Assembly (NCBI RefSeq): GCF_029433255.1 | Contig: NZ_JAQTHU010000001.1 | Span: forward strand, 2,108,001-2,172,000 | Direction: 5' to 3' | Source: Lactobacillus sp. ESL0791 | Lineage (GTDB): Bacteria > Bacillota > Bacilli > Lactobacillales > Lactobacillaceae | DNA length: 64,000 nucleotides | Shown here: positions 43,047 to 52,413 of the stretch, one piece after another | How positions within the stretch are numbered: position 1 is the first letter of the stretch | Layout of the letters: each line of letters begins with the position of its first letter | Translations under genes and position numbers: made by a program | Notes under the pieces: model-generated | Database searches by the model: none | What the model was told of the DNA's origin: nothing | What the model saw: only the letters and a program-made list of their open reading frames with translations

Positions 43047-44445
43047 GTGTCTGGGAAAAAAACTAGCTTCTTGGACAAAAAAATATAGATCAAGAATTTC
43101 TTTTTGGAAAAACTTGATCTATTTTTTTGCCGTTTTTGCTTTAAAAAGAGGCCTTAGCCTCCACTTAAATTTCCTAATACCACTTAAAAAGATTGGAGCT
43201 TTGACTATGACCTCTCTCAATAATTCTATTAAATTTTTACTCGATATTAAAGACCCTAACATTATTTTTTCTGATTTTTATTTGGCTAAGGATCAATTAA
43301 CCAAGATATTAGTGGCTAAACTGCTGTCTTCTTTAAAGCAGTGCCCTAATTGCCATAGTTCGCTTGCTCCTTATGGCGGCTTTAATTCTAATCTCAGCTA
43401 TCCTTCTTATGATGCCTCTAGGCCTATTAAGATTAAGCTTTATAAGCAAAGAATGATTTGTAATAATTGCCAGCATACTTTCCAAGCAACTAGCTCTTTG
43501 GTTAATAAACATTGCTTTATTGCCAATCCTAGCAAGCAGAAAATTATTCAAGAATTAACCACTGATCGTTCAATGAAGGATATTGCCAAGGCTAACAATG
43601 TTTCCGACCATACTGTTTTGCGAGAACTCACTAAGTTCAAGCATCAGTCGCAAATGTGCGACTATGAATACTTACCAAAACACCTAGGAGTCGATGAATT
43701 TCGTGGGGTAAAAGGAGAATTGCACTTTATTTGTATTGATGGTGACAGTCACCGCATTATTAAAATCTTAGAAAGCCGGCGTAAAAAGGACATTAAAAAT
43801 TATTTTATGAAATTTCCTTTGCTAGTTAGAAGACAAGTTAAGACCATTACCATGGATCTCAATGCTTATTATCAAGATCTTGCTCGGGTACTCTTTCCCA
43901 ATGCGCAAATTATTATTGATCGCTTTCATCTCGTTCAGATGCTTAATCGTTCCTTTAACCAGCTGCGAGTCCAAACCATGAAACAGTATGAACATAGCGA
44001 CAGCCGTTACAAACTGCTCAAGTATTACTGGAAGTTTTATTTAAAGCCGGTAGCTGATTTAAAAGGCAATAAACTCAAGTACTATCACCATCTCAAAAGG
44101 ATGTCTAATCAAGCTTTTATCGTAGATGAGGGACTTGATTGTTCGCCCAAGCTGAGAAACACCTATAATTTCCTGCAAGGCTTTAGTAAAGCATTGAGAA
44201 CAAAGGATGTGGGACAAATGTTGAAATTACTAGACTGCAAAGAAGATTTAGGTACACAAATGAAGATTACGGTTAAAACCTTCAAACACAATCGCACAGC
44301 CGTTCTAAACGCCGCAAGATTTAAGTATGCCAATAGTTGTGTTGAGGGAACTAACCGCAAGATTAAGCAAGATTGCTTAAAGCATTTAAAATCAAATATT
44401 ATTTTTCATCAACAGCACTTGACGGAGAGCCAAAAAGAATAGGAA
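43047..44445 (+). mobile_element. ISL3-family insertion sequence, right end not found
   Basis: The left end is GTGTCTGGGAAAAAAACTAG at 43047, with subterminal hairpins AGATCAAGAATTTC/GAAAAACTTGATCT and GAGGCC/GGCCTC-type repeats before the transposase gene. No CCCAGACAC complement is visible between the transposase stop and clpE, so the right end may be deleted or diverged. Fragments of the same left end occur at 10523 and 35797-35955. Confidence 0.75.
43207..44442 (+). CDS. ISL3-family transposase
   Basis: This 411-residue protein starts at the ATG at 43207, which has GGAG upstream; the 442-residue frame from 43114 starts inside the IS leader. It has a zinc-finger-like N-terminus (CPNCHSSLAPYG, then MICNNCQHTFQA), an HTH (MKDIAKANNVSDHTVLRELTKF) and the ISL3 DDE core LGVDEFRGVKGELHFICIDGD (first Asp), ITMDLNAYYQ (second Asp) and the C-terminal SCVEGTNRKIKQ with the Glu. 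It looks intact. It closes the plasmid-like island. Confidence 0.9.
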   Translation: MTSLNNSIKFLLDIKDPNIIFSDFYLAKDQLTKILVAKLLSSLKQCPNCHSSLAPYGGFNSNLSYPSYDASRPIKIKLYKQRMICNNCQHTFQATSSLVNKHCFIANPSKQKIIQELTTDRSMKDIAKANNVSDHTVLRELTKFKHQSQMCDYEYLPKHLGVDEFRGVKGELHFICIDGDSHRIIKILESRRKKDIKNYFMKFPLLVRRQVKTITMDLNAYYQDLARVLFPNAQIIIDRFHLVQMLNRSFNQLRVQTMKQYEHSDSRYKLLKYYWKFYLKPVADLKGNKLKYYHHLKRMSNQAFIVDEGLDCSPKLRNTYNFLQGFSKALRTKDVGQMLKLLDCKEDLGTQMKITVKTFKHNRTAVLNAARFKYANSCVEGTNRKIKQDCLKHLKSNIIFHQQHLTESQKE

Positions 44446-44480
44446 TCACAAATTGAAAATTCCTATTCTTTATTATTTTT
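44432..44480. terminator. Bidirectional terminator between transposase and clpE
   Basis: AAAGAATAGGAAT (44434-44446) pairs perfectly with ATTCCTATTCTTT (44459-44471), overlapping the transposase stop. A T-rich tail lies on the plus side and an A-rich stretch on the other, so it can end clpE transcription too. Confidence 0.8.
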
Positions 44481-44501
44481 ACTTAAAACTTATTAACAGA
44501 C

Positions 44502-46595
44502 TTATTTCTTTTTGTCAGCATCTTTTTTCTCATCGGCTTTAGGGGCAATATCCAAAATCGGCTTGTCATTCAGATACAGGTGCTCCTTATCTGCCGTGAA
44601 CTTGACTTCCTTAGTTTCCGGTTCAGCAACAATCAATTTGGCAGCCGGTGTTTGCAGGTCTTGTTCAACCACCCTTCTAAGCGGACGGGCACCGAACTCC
44701 TTGTCGTAGCCCTTTTCTGCCAAGAATTCCTTGGCTTCAGGGGCAACTTCCAGCTTAACCTCTTTCTTAGCCAAAACCTCGGTCATCTTCTTCAGATAGA
44801 TATCGATAATCTTACCCATATCTTCCTTAGTTAAAGAGTTGAACGGAACAATCGCATCCAGACGGTTCAGAAATTCCGGCCTGAAGTAAACTTCCAAGGC
44901 CTTGATCAAGGCATCATGGTCAACCTTGCCGTTTTTAAGCAGCTTGTCGGAATAACCGGCATTCGAAGTCATGATTAAAATCGTATCCTTGAAGGAAACG
45001 GTCCGACCTTGTGCATCAGTTAAACGCCCGTCATCCATTATCTGCAAAAGAGCGTTGAAGACTTGCGGGTTAGCTTTTTCAATTTCATCCAGCAAAATCA
45101 GGCTATAAGGCTGGTGGCGTACTTTTTCCGTTAATTGGCCGCCTTCGCCATAGCCAACGTAACCAGGAGCGGAGCCGATCAACTTGTTGACCGCCATTTC
45201 ATCCTGATATTCAGACATGTCCAAGCGGATTAAGTGGTTTTCACCACCAAACAGTTGAATTGCCAATTGTTTAGCCAGCTCGGTTTTACCAACACCGGTT
45301 GGTCCGGTAAGCAGGAATGAACCCGTTGGCCGGTTATTATCCTTGAAGACTTCTTTACGGGCAATGGCATCGGTAATAACGTCGATCGCCTGATCCTGGT
45401 CAATTACAACACTCTTCAATTTCTTGGCCAAATTCAGGTTCTTTTGTGAAGCATCGGCATGCAGTTCACTCATCGGAATCTTGGTCTTTTGCTCAATTAA
45501 GGCATAGATATCCTTGCCGGTAACAACTGGTGCTGTTGCATCATTGGCATTCTTCAAGTCATCTTTCAGCTGACCAATTTGTTTTTTGAGCTCGGCTGCC
45601 TTATCATAATCTTCTTTTTTGGCAGCTTCATCCTTTTCTTTTTGCAGAGAACTGATCTGCTTTTTGAGACTGCTTTCGTCATGCGGTGCAGCCGTCAGAG
45701 ACTTTTTGGCACCAGCTTCATCAATCAGGTCAATGGCCTTATCCGGCAGATAGCGGCCCTGAATATATCTTTGCGACAATTCAACAGCCAGTTTAAGGGC
45801 AGCATCATCGTACTTTACATGGTGGAATTCCTCATACTTCGGCTTCAAACCCTGCAAAATTTTAACCGTCACTTCAGTTGACGGTTCAGGAACCTGAACA
45901 GGCTGGAAACGCCGGGCAAGGGCCGGATCCTTTTCAATCCTCTGATACTCGCTGGTTGTCGTTGCCCCGATTAACTTTAATTCACCGCTGGCAAGGGCCG
46001 GCTTTAAAATATTAGCGGCATCACCGTTATTATTCTCGGAATCGGTTGAACCAGCACCGACAATGTTATGCAACTCATCAATGAAGAGCACAATATTCGG
46101 GTCTTTCTTAGCCTTGTCAATAATATCCTTTAGGCGTTCTTCAAAGCTGCCCCGCAGACTGGAACCGGCAACCATATCGTTAATATTAACCGCAATAATA
46201 TGGACGTTTTTCATCTTAGCCGGAACATCGCCCTTAGCAATTTTTTCGGCTAAGCCTTCAACGACCGCAGTTTTACCAACACCAGCAGGTCCGATTAAAA
46301 CCGGATTGTTCTTCTTCCGTCTGCTCAGAATCTCAATCATGTTTTCAATTTGTTCATCACGGCCGATCACCGGGTCAAACTTATTTTTCTTGGCCTGCTC
46401 AACCAAATCAACACCAATCGGCTTTTCTTTTTTCGGTTGCGGCTGACGATTCGGATCCATATTCTGCGGCGTAAAATTCATGCTGCCGGAATAATGAATC
46501 GGAATTGCATTGTCCGAATCCTTACCACCATCATTAAAGAAAGAATTGTTCAGTTCATTAAATAAATTATCAAAATCATTGTCAAAGTATGCCAT
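44502..46595 (-). CDS. clpE: ATP-dependent Clp protease ATP-binding subunit ClpE-like
   Basis: This protein has about 697 residues from the ATG at 46595 (MAYFDNDFDNLFNEL); the longer 737-residue frame lacks a ribosome site. The first AAA+ has GPAGVGKTAVVEG and VLFIDELHN. A UVR-like coiled coil follows (about 300-345, EKDEAAKKEDYDKAAELKKQ). The second AAA+ has GPTGVGKTELAKQ and LILLDEIEKA. The N-terminal zinc finger of Bacillus ClpE is absent, as in lactobacilli. It unfolds damaged proteins for ClpP after heat stress. A perfect CIRCE operator lies upstream. Confidence 0.92.
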   Translation of the reverse strand: MAYFDNDFDNLFNELNNSFFNDGGKDSDNAIPIHYSGSMNFTPQNMDPNRQPQPKKEKPIGVDLVEQAKKNKFDPVIGRDEQIENMIEILSRRKKNNPVLIGPAGVGKTAVVEGLAEKIAKGDVPAKMKNVHIIAVNINDMVAGSSLRGSFEERLKDIIDKAKKDPNIVLFIDELHNIVGAGSTDSENNNGDAANILKPALASGELKLIGATTTSEYQRIEKDPALARRFQPVQVPEPSTEVTVKILQGLKPKYEEFHHVKYDDAALKLAVELSQRYIQGRYLPDKAIDLIDEAGAKKSLTAAPHDESSLKKQISSLQKEKDEAAKKEDYDKAAELKKQIGQLKDDLKNANDATAPVVTGKDIYALIEQKTKIPMSELHADASQKNLNLAKKLKSVVIDQDQAIDVITDAIARKEVFKDNNRPTGSFLLTGPTGVGKTELAKQLAIQLFGGENHLIRLDMSEYQDEMAVNKLIGSAPGYVGYGEGGQLTEKVRHQPYSLILLDEIEKANPQVFNALLQIMDDGRLTDAQGRTVSFKDTILIMTSNAGYSDKLLKNGKVDHDALIKALEVYFRPEFLNRLDAIVPFNSLTKEDMGKIIDIYLKKMTEVLAKKEVKLEVAPEAKEFLAEKGYDKEFGARPLRRVVEQDLQTPAAKLIVAEPETKEVKFTADKEHLYLNDKPILDIAPKADEKKDADKKK

Positions 46596-46621
46596 TTGCA
46601 AACACTCCCTGTTTTTTATTT

Positions 46622-46648
46622 TTAGCACTCTAATAATTAGAGTGCTAA
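46622..46648. promoter_or_regulatory. CIRCE operator (HrcA site)
   Basis: TTAGCACTC-N9-GAGTGCTAA is a perfect CIRCE element, 27 nt upstream of the clpE start and just below its promoter. It places clpE under the heat-shock repressor HrcA. I see no clear CtsR heptad repeat here. Confidence 0.95.
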
Positions 46649-46661
46649 TTTCTATACTTCT

Positions 46662-46689
46662 AGTATAACAGGTTATCCACATTGCACAA
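46662..46689 (-). promoter_or_regulatory. clpE promoter
   Basis: On the minus strand TTGTGC (46684-46689), a 16-nt spacer and TATACT (46662-46667) place the transcript start at the upstream edge of the CIRCE element, so HrcA binding would block initiation. Confidence 0.65.
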
Positions 46690-46803
46690 AATAATATGCT
46701 TGACTTTTTCCACATTTTTTATTTTTTGTGAATTATAGTCTTATATATTATACAAAGCTTAACTTTATCGTATTTACATAATTCACAATCTTTTTTTAAA
46801 AAA

Positions 46804-49335
46804 CTATTTTTGATATAAATTCATGTGTTTACGCAAATATTTAGCCGTTAAGCTCGCTGAATTTTGACAGATATCCACAGGCCTGCCCGCAGCGACAATT
46901 CGGCCGCCGTTTTGGCCGCCGCGGGGCCCCATGTCAATCATGTAATCACTATTGGCCATAATATCCAGGTCATGCGTGATCGTGATAATTGTAGCTCCCT
47001 GTCGCAATAATTTTTCCAAAACCTTGAGCAAGGTCCGGACATCATGCGGGTGAAGACCAACCGTCGGTTCGTCAAAAACAAATAAACTGCCCGTCTGGCT
47101 ACGGTGCAGATGGCTGGTCAATTTCAGCCTTTGGGCTTCGCCCCCAGATAGTGCGGGCGTAGCCTCACCCAGGTGCAGGTAGCCTAGACCCATGTCATGC
47201 AGAGTTTGGATCGTTTTCAAAATTGCCGGCTCGTGGTTAAACAGCTTGTCGTTAAGAGCACCATCGATTGAATAAGCAAGTACATCCGCAATACTCAAGC
47301 CCTGCCACTTAACCCGCAAAACCTTCTGGTTGAACCGGTGACCGCCACAGACAGAACAGGTTTCAACCATATCCGGCAGGTACTGAATATCTAGGGAAAT
47401 CGTTCCAGTGCCACCGCATGCGGGACAAGCACCCTCCTTATTGTTATAAGAAAAATATGTGGAGGTATATTTTAGTTTTTTAGCAAGCGGCTGCCGGGCA
47501 AAGAGCTTGCGCAGCTGGGTCATGATATCAGTGTAAGTTGTAACGGTTGAACGCTGGTTCTTGCCTACCGGAGTCGCGTCAACACTAATCACATTTTTAA
47601 TGCCGCCAGCGGTCAAATCTTGCACCCAGTCTGGTCCTGCTTTCTTGGTGTTAGCTGCTTTGAGGGCCGGCAGAAGCGCATCAAGGATTAAGCTTGTCTT
47701 ACCCGCACCAGAAAAGCCGGTAACTGCCGTCAAGCGCCCTAGCGGAATCTGCGTATGAACATCGTGCAGATTAAAATGATCGCTCACGGTAAAGGCAATT
47801 TTTCCATTTGCAAAAACTGTTTTCTTGTCAACCTGCGGTCGCACATGCAGTTGGGCTTGGCCAGTTAAATACGGGCCAATATTGGAAGCCGCGCTTTTCT
47901 CAACCTCTGCCGGCGGTCCCTGTGCGATAATTTCACCGCCGCTGCTGCCAGAACCCGGACCAATTTCAACAAGCCAATCGGCTGCGGCAATGATCGCTGT
48001 CTCATGATCAACCACCACCAGCGAATTACCCTGATTGACCAATTCATGAAAAATATCAATCAAGCCCGCAACATTATCCGGATGCAGCCCCACAGAAGGT
48101 TCATCCAGAACATAAAGTACGCCGGTTGTTTCCGTGCGCAGGGTGCGGCCCAGCTGAATCCGCTGCAATTCACCGGTTGACAGCGTGCTGGCCTGCCGAT
48201 CCAGGGTTAAATAATCAAGTCCCAGCTTGAGCAGCGGCTTAACTTGATGCAGCAACTCACCCGTTAGGTTAGCTGCTAAATCCTGCATCTCGTCCGGCAA
48301 GCTTTCCCGAATTTTCTGCATATATGGTTCAAGCTCACCCAAGGACAAATGACCAGCAGCTACAATATTTTTCCCGGCAACTTCCTGACACCAACGGCTG
48401 GGATCAATCCGCGCCCCCTGGCAGCGCGGGCAGGTACTAAACTTATAAAAAGTATTGATGCGGGAAAGTCCTCGCTCCGACTTGGTTGTTTTGCGCGAAT
48501 TAGCCACGGCATTATAGGCGTTTTCGTATAGGGCATTCAGATGATAAACCCGTCCCGTTGCTGTCGGGATATCCACCGGAATTTTTTCTTCCTTGCCGTG
48601 TAAGACTATCTCTTTTTCCTTAGTCGTCAATTCGCGGTAGGGAATATCCGTTCTTACTCCAAGTTCACGAGCAATCCGCCACATCCAGTTGCGTCCGGGA
48701 ATCTGCCAAGTGGCAACCGCTCCCTGCTCCAGCGATAGATTTTCATCGGCAATAATTTTGTTGTCATCAATTTGCTCAACCACGCCAAGCCCCTGACACT
48801 TTTTACAAGCCCCATCCGAATTAAAAGCAAAGTCTTCAGCACTAAAAGCATAAAACTGCTGACCGCACACGGGACAAGTCAGGCGGCCCATGGCCTCTCC
48901 CACTAGGTCCATACTTTGTGCAATCTTAATTGTTGGCGCCAGCCGGTGCCCGTTAGGACAGACAACCGAACCTAATCGTGAAAAAAGCAGCCGCATGACA
49001 TTGAAAATCTCGGTAACCGTGCCGACAGTAGAGCGTACGCCGGGAACGGTCGGCCGCTGCCGCAAGGCTAACGCCGAGGGAATATGCTTGACCTCATCCA
49101 CCTCAGCACGGCCCACCTGGCTGATGCGCCGCCGAGTATAGGTAGCAAGCGAATCAAGGTAGCGCCGGGCACCTTCTGCATATAAAATACCCATTGCAAG
49201 TGACGACTTCCCCGAGCCACTCAGTCCCGAGATGGCCACAAAGCGGTGCAGGGGAATTTTAACGTTGATATTCTTTAAATTATTGACCCGGCCGCCGATT
49301 ACTTCAATCCATTTTGGTTCTTTTTGATATTTCAT
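46804..49335 (-). CDS. Short UvrA paralogue (UvrA2/drug-resistance type ABC ATPase)
   Basis: This 843-residue protein has two ABC ATPase units. The first has Walker A GLSGSGKSSLAMG, signature LSTGELQRIQLG and Walker B VLDEPSVGLHP. The second has GFSGAGKTSLILD, ALSGGEAQRLKL and FVFDEPTVGLHP. Zinc-binding pairs CPVCGQQ...CKKCQG and CPACGGTG...CSVCGG are intact. Canonical UvrA is about 940-950 residues. The missing length fits UvrA2-type proteins lacking the UvrB-interaction region, linked to tolerance of DNA-binding antibiotics. It is co-directional with and 3 nt from the DUF915 gene. Confidence 0.88.
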   Translation of the reverse strand: MKYQKEPKWIEVIGGRVNNLKNINVKIPLHRFVAISGLSGSGKSSLAMGILYAEGARRYLDSLATYTRRRISQVGRAEVDEVKHIPSALALRQRPTVPGVRSTVGTVTEIFNVMRLLFSRLGSVVCPNGHRLAPTIKIAQSMDLVGEAMGRLTCPVCGQQFYAFSAEDFAFNSDGACKKCQGLGVVEQIDDNKIIADENLSLEQGAVATWQIPGRNWMWRIARELGVRTDIPYRELTTKEKEIVLHGKEEKIPVDIPTATGRVYHLNALYENAYNAVANSRKTTKSERGLSRINTFYKFSTCPRCQGARIDPSRWCQEVAGKNIVAAGHLSLGELEPYMQKIRESLPDEMQDLAANLTGELLHQVKPLLKLGLDYLTLDRQASTLSTGELQRIQLGRTLRTETTGVLYVLDEPSVGLHPDNVAGLIDIFHELVNQGNSLVVVDHETAIIAAADWLVEIGPGSGSSGGEIIAQGPPAEVEKSAASNIGPYLTGQAQLHVRPQVDKKTVFANGKIAFTVSDHFNLHDVHTQIPLGRLTAVTGFSGAGKTSLILDALLPALKAANTKKAGPDWVQDLTAGGIKNVISVDATPVGKNQRSTVTTYTDIMTQLRKLFARQPLAKKLKYTSTYFSYNNKEGACPACGGTGTISLDIQYLPDMVETCSVCGGHRFNQKVLRVKWQGLSIADVLAYSIDGALNDKLFNHEPAILKTIQTLHDMGLGYLHLGEATPALSGGEAQRLKLTSHLHRSQTGSLFVFDEPTVGLHPHDVRTLLKVLEKLLRQGATIITITHDLDIMANSDYMIDMGPRGGQNGGRIVAAGRPVDICQNSASLTAKYLRKHMNLYQK

Positions 49336-49338
49336 TGA

Positions 49339-50214
49339 TTATCGCGTCCCCTTTTTCTTATCACGAAAACGTTTCGGCTGTTCGCGTTTAAGCAAATATT
49401 GTCGAATCAGCTGCACCACTTGCTTATTCTGCGGCAGGTCGGAATGATCCGCCTCTTTGCCGGTCACGGTCATTGCTGTATAATTCTTGACCTGATTTTG
49501 AAAAACATACTTGCCAGCGGCCACGCTGGATTCGGGAACGATGCCGTCAGACTCATAATTTTTACCGCCAGACAAGGAATAGACTACCAGATCCTTAGGA
49601 ATCCGGCTGCGGTATTTAACAAAGCTTTCAAGCATCTGTGTCCGATTACTAGTGTTTTTTTCACTAAAATTATACGGTGTTCCCAATGTCATCAAACGCT
49701 TCATCGTAATTTCATCCGCATAATCGGCATAATAGTGCTCCAGCCAGTAGGTCCAAATCAGTCCGCCGTTGGAATGACCAAAGGCCTTAAAATTGTTGAA
49801 CTTATAGTTCTTCGTCAGTGAAGCAAAGGCCAGATCAAGCCAGGCAGCCTGCTTTTTGATATTGGCGTAACCGTCCTTATTGTTCTTGAAACCAATAATA
49901 ATGAAGGGCTCCTCATCGTTCTTATTAATTTCGCCGCTGTAAGAAAGCTTCCCCGCGGTTGAAACATTTACCTTCAGCACGCTGTGCTTCATAAGTGTTG
50001 CCCGGTTAAGCTGCGCAATCAACTGGTTGAAACGTTCAGTCGTTGCGCTGGACCCCGGCACCATGATCACCGGCGACAGCGGCGACTTGCTCCGCTCCGC
50101 CCGTGCACGATTAGAGTTTTTCATCCAAAAAAAGCTGGGAACAGCTAGCAAAACAAGAAGCGCAATTAATAGCAGCAGCCATTTAAAATTAGTTTTCTTC
50201 CGCATCATGCTCAT
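49339..50214 (-). CDS. Membrane-anchored DUF915 alpha/beta hydrolase
   Basis: This protein has about 291 residues, starting at the ATG at 50214, which follows GGAGAGAAAGG. It has one N-terminal membrane anchor (KWLLLLIALLVLLAVPSFFW), then an extracytoplasmic hydrolase domain. PVIMVPGSSATTERF is the oxyanion region, GHSNGGLIW the nucleophile elbow, SDGIVPESS the acid and EADHSDLPQN the base. DUF915 proteins are common in lactobacilli, with unknown esterase or lipase substrates. Its start overlaps the PTS EIIC end by 26 nt. Confidence 0.85.
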   Translation of the reverse strand: MSMMRKKTNFKWLLLLIALLVLLAVPSFFWMKNSNRARAERSKSPLSPVIMVPGSSATTERFNQLIAQLNRATLMKHSVLKVNVSTAGKLSYSGEINKNDEEPFIIIGFKNNKDGYANIKKQAAWLDLAFASLTKNYKFNNFKAFGHSNGGLIWTYWLEHYYADYADEITMKRLMTLGTPYNFSEKNTSNRTQMLESFVKYRSRIPKDLVVYSLSGGKNYESDGIVPESSVAAGKYVFQNQVKNYTAMTVTGKEADHSDLPQNKQVVQLIRQYLLKREQPKRFRDKKKGTR

Positions 50215-51511
50215 CCTTTCTCTCCTCGCGCAAAGTGGCTTCAACTTTTTCACTAATTTTGACTATTGGCAGCAGTAGCAGCAAATCCAGGAAAAACAGC
50301 AAGACAGAAAAAAGCAGTGCGACCAAATTACCATTCGTAGCAAAAAAGGACAAGAGGATGCCCGGCGTCCCCTTTAAAACGGGATACACACAAGCCGGAA
50401 TCAGGTGAACAGCAATCGCTCCCGCCGCTAAAGCAACATTAACCAGCGGTACAAATAAAACAGGCAGCAGGAACAGCGGATCCAGAATCAGTGGCAGACC
50501 AATTGTAAAGCCTAAAATAGAATTAAATGTAACCGGCAGCAGGTTAATCTTAGCAATGGCTTCCACCTCGTCATGCCTTTTACGCAGAAGGATTACCACC
50601 AGCACAGCCAAGACGATACTGGTGCCACCCATTGTTCCGTAGGTATTGATCAGTGATCCGCCCAAAAATTTATAGGGGACATTCCACGAAGAATCGCTGT
50701 GCAAAGCTGCGGTCAAATTGTTGGCCGTAAAATTATTGTTAATCGGTTCGGCTAAAGCACTCAAGGGATAACCAATACCCAGCCAGCTCAAGAAACTCAA
50801 TAAAAGCTGCAGAGGTAAAATTTCGGCCACATTATTGCTTGTTTGCACTTTAGCAATAAGGAGGCGAAAATCTGCGGCTGTCGGTACCCTAAGCCCCAGT
50901 TCATAAATTGCAATTCCGCAAATAATTCCAAGTATCAGGGAAAGCAGCATGGGCAGGAGTGCATTCCATGATCTTACCTGCACCCGTCTCACGTGTTCAT
51001 ACTTGACCATGACATATTTTTTGCCGAAGAAACGAAAAATCTGCCCCACGACATAACCCACAATCAAGGAAAGCAGCAGGTCATTAATCTGCAGCAGGTT
51101 AGAGGAAAAAGGAATTTTTTGTCTAGCAGAATTACCCACACTGCTAGCATAAGCACAAAATAAAATCACAATCACGCTGCTGGCACCCGCCATTGTGGCA
51201 TCCCGCTGGTATAACCGAGCTGTGTACCGGGCCATGAAGTAAGCAGTATAAACGCTAAAAACGCCAAAGGTTGCTTCCACCACTCCCTGACAGACAAATG
51301 CCCCGGCATACCAGAGATGGTCGGGAATGATTTTATCAAGATTAAAAATATTGTAAATAATTCCGTCTGGGGAAAAAAGAATGCCATGTAAAAGATTAAA
51401 ATATGATCCAATCACTGCCAACGGCATCAGCATTACCAGTGTCCGCTGGGCAGCCCGCAGAAAAGTCCGTCGCCGCAGCCAGAGTATAATTTTTGTCAGA
51501 TAATCAATCAT
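50189..51511 (-). CDS. PTS EIIC, cellobiose/lactose-class, stand-alone
   Basis: This 440-residue integral membrane protein starts at the ATG at 51511 (AAAGGG upstream). It has about ten hydrophobic segments and EIIC features: RTLVMLMPLAVIGSYFNLLHG, GMGGTSIVLA-like TMGGTSIVLAVLVV, and FNSILGFTIGLPLILDPLFLLP. It lacks fused EIIA/EIIB domains and none are encoded next to it, so it must borrow them or act as a facilitator. The C-terminal acidic tail is long (RKDEHDAEEN). It is upstream of the DUF915 hydrolase in one transcript. Confidence 0.85.
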   Translation of the reverse strand: MIDYLTKIILWLRRRTFLRAAQRTLVMLMPLAVIGSYFNLLHGILFSPDGIIYNIFNLDKIIPDHLWYAGAFVCQGVVEATFGVFSVYTAYFMARYTARLYQRDATMAGASSVIVILFCAYASSVGNSARQKIPFSSNLLQINDLLLSLIVGYVVGQIFRFFGKKYVMVKYEHVRRVQVRSWNALLPMLLSLILGIICGIAIYELGLRVPTAADFRLLIAKVQTSNNVAEILPLQLLLSFLSWLGIGYPLSALAEPINNNFTANNLTAALHSDSSWNVPYKFLGGSLINTYGTMGGTSIVLAVLVVILLRKRHDEVEAIAKINLLPVTFNSILGFTIGLPLILDPLFLLPVLFVPLVNVALAAGAIAVHLIPACVYPVLKGTPGILLSFFATNGNLVALLFSVLLFFLDLLLLLPIVKISEKVEATLREERKDEHDAEEN

Positions 51512-51725
51512 TGCCAGCATCCCTTTTGTTTTAATTAATGGTTCAATTATACAATGACTTGAATGAGCTCTACAGTTTAATAGTTTAAACATTTTTACGC
51601 AGCTGATGAAATTGATTCAGTCGGATCTTTTACCATGAAATAATTCATAGTTTCCATTTAAAATAATAAATTTGCTATAATAGTTATGGGTTATTATAAT
51701 ATACCAAGAGGAAAGGAGATTATCC

Positions 51726-52088
51726 GTGAACCAGAAGATATCCTTTGAATTTTATGATCAAGAAGAATTTCGAGAATTTCTTGATAGTCTTCCTAGTGCT
51801 GATGCCGCTTCATTAGACAGTTTACTAATAAAAATAGAGGCAATCGGCGTTAACGATAGCATTAAATTAAAATGGGTAAAGAAAATTATTGGAGAAGACA
51901 ACTTATATGAAGTTCGTTCAAAAAGGGGATCTAATATCCAAAGGGCATTATACTTTCATAAGATCAATAATCAGTATGTAATTACAAACTATTTCACCAA
52001 AAAGTCGCAAAAAATTTCCCGAAAAGAAATTTTAAAAGCAAAAAGCAGAAGACGATTATACAATAATAAACTTAATCATCAGTCTTAA
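51726..52088 (+). CDS. HigB/RelE-like toxin (phage Gp49-like)
   Basis: This 120-residue basic protein has FEFYDQEEFREFLDSLP, LKWVKKIIGEDNLYEVRSKRGSNIQRALYFHKINNQYVITNYFTKKSQK and a C-terminal RKEILKAKSRRR. This is the Gp49/HigB fold of ribosome-dependent mRNA interferases. AAAGGAG precedes the start. The toxin-first order with an HTH antitoxin 18 nt downstream is the HigBA arrangement. In this family the K/R-x-A-L-Y-F and F-x-K-K-x-x-K blocks carry activity. Confidence 0.83.
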   Translation: MNQKISFEFYDQEEFREFLDSLPSADAASLDSLLIKIEAIGVNDSIKLKWVKKIIGEDNLYEVRSKRGSNIQRALYFHKINNQYVITNYFTKKSQKISRKEILKAKSRRRLYNNKLNHQS

Positions 52089-52106
52089 AATATTAAGAGG
52101 TACATT

Positions 52107-52382
52107 ATGAGTTTTTTAGAAGATTATGCAAATGAACGCAGCAAACGCGATCCTGAATTCAAAAAAGAATTCAATAAAGCAAATGAACGTTTAGATACAG
52201 CTTTATTATTGATGAAATTTAGAGAGAAAGAAGGACTAAGCCAAAGGGAATTAGCAAAAAAGGCAAATGTTTCAAAATCGACAATTACCAAAATTGAAAC
52301 AGGTCAAATGAATCCTACTTTTAAATTAATGTCAAAAATAGTAGAAGCGACAGGTCACAAGCTTAAATATCAAATCATATAA
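52107..52382 (+). CDS. HigA-like XRE antitoxin
   Basis: This 91-residue protein has a helical N-terminus (DYANERSKRDPEFKKEFNKA) and a compact XRE HTH (about 37-80: REKEGLSQRELAKKANVSKSTITKIETGQMNPT). It should neutralise the upstream toxin and repress the operon. Confidence 0.87.
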   Translation: MSFLEDYANERSKRDPEFKKEFNKANERLDTALLLMKFREKEGLSQRELAKKANVSKSTITKIETGQMNPTFKLMSKIVEATGHKLKYQII

Positions 52383-52413
52383 TCAAAGAAAGTAATTATT
52401 GAAAGGATGCAAA

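Noticed and set aside
43114..43206. 31-codon N-terminal extension of the ISL3 transposase
   Set aside because: It translates the IS terminal hairpins; the ATG at 43207 has GGAG upstream and matches the family N-terminus.
46804..49335. Canonical uvrA of nucleotide excision repair
   Set aside because: At 843 residues it is about 100 residues short and has no uvrB neighbour; a UvrA2-type paralogue fits better.
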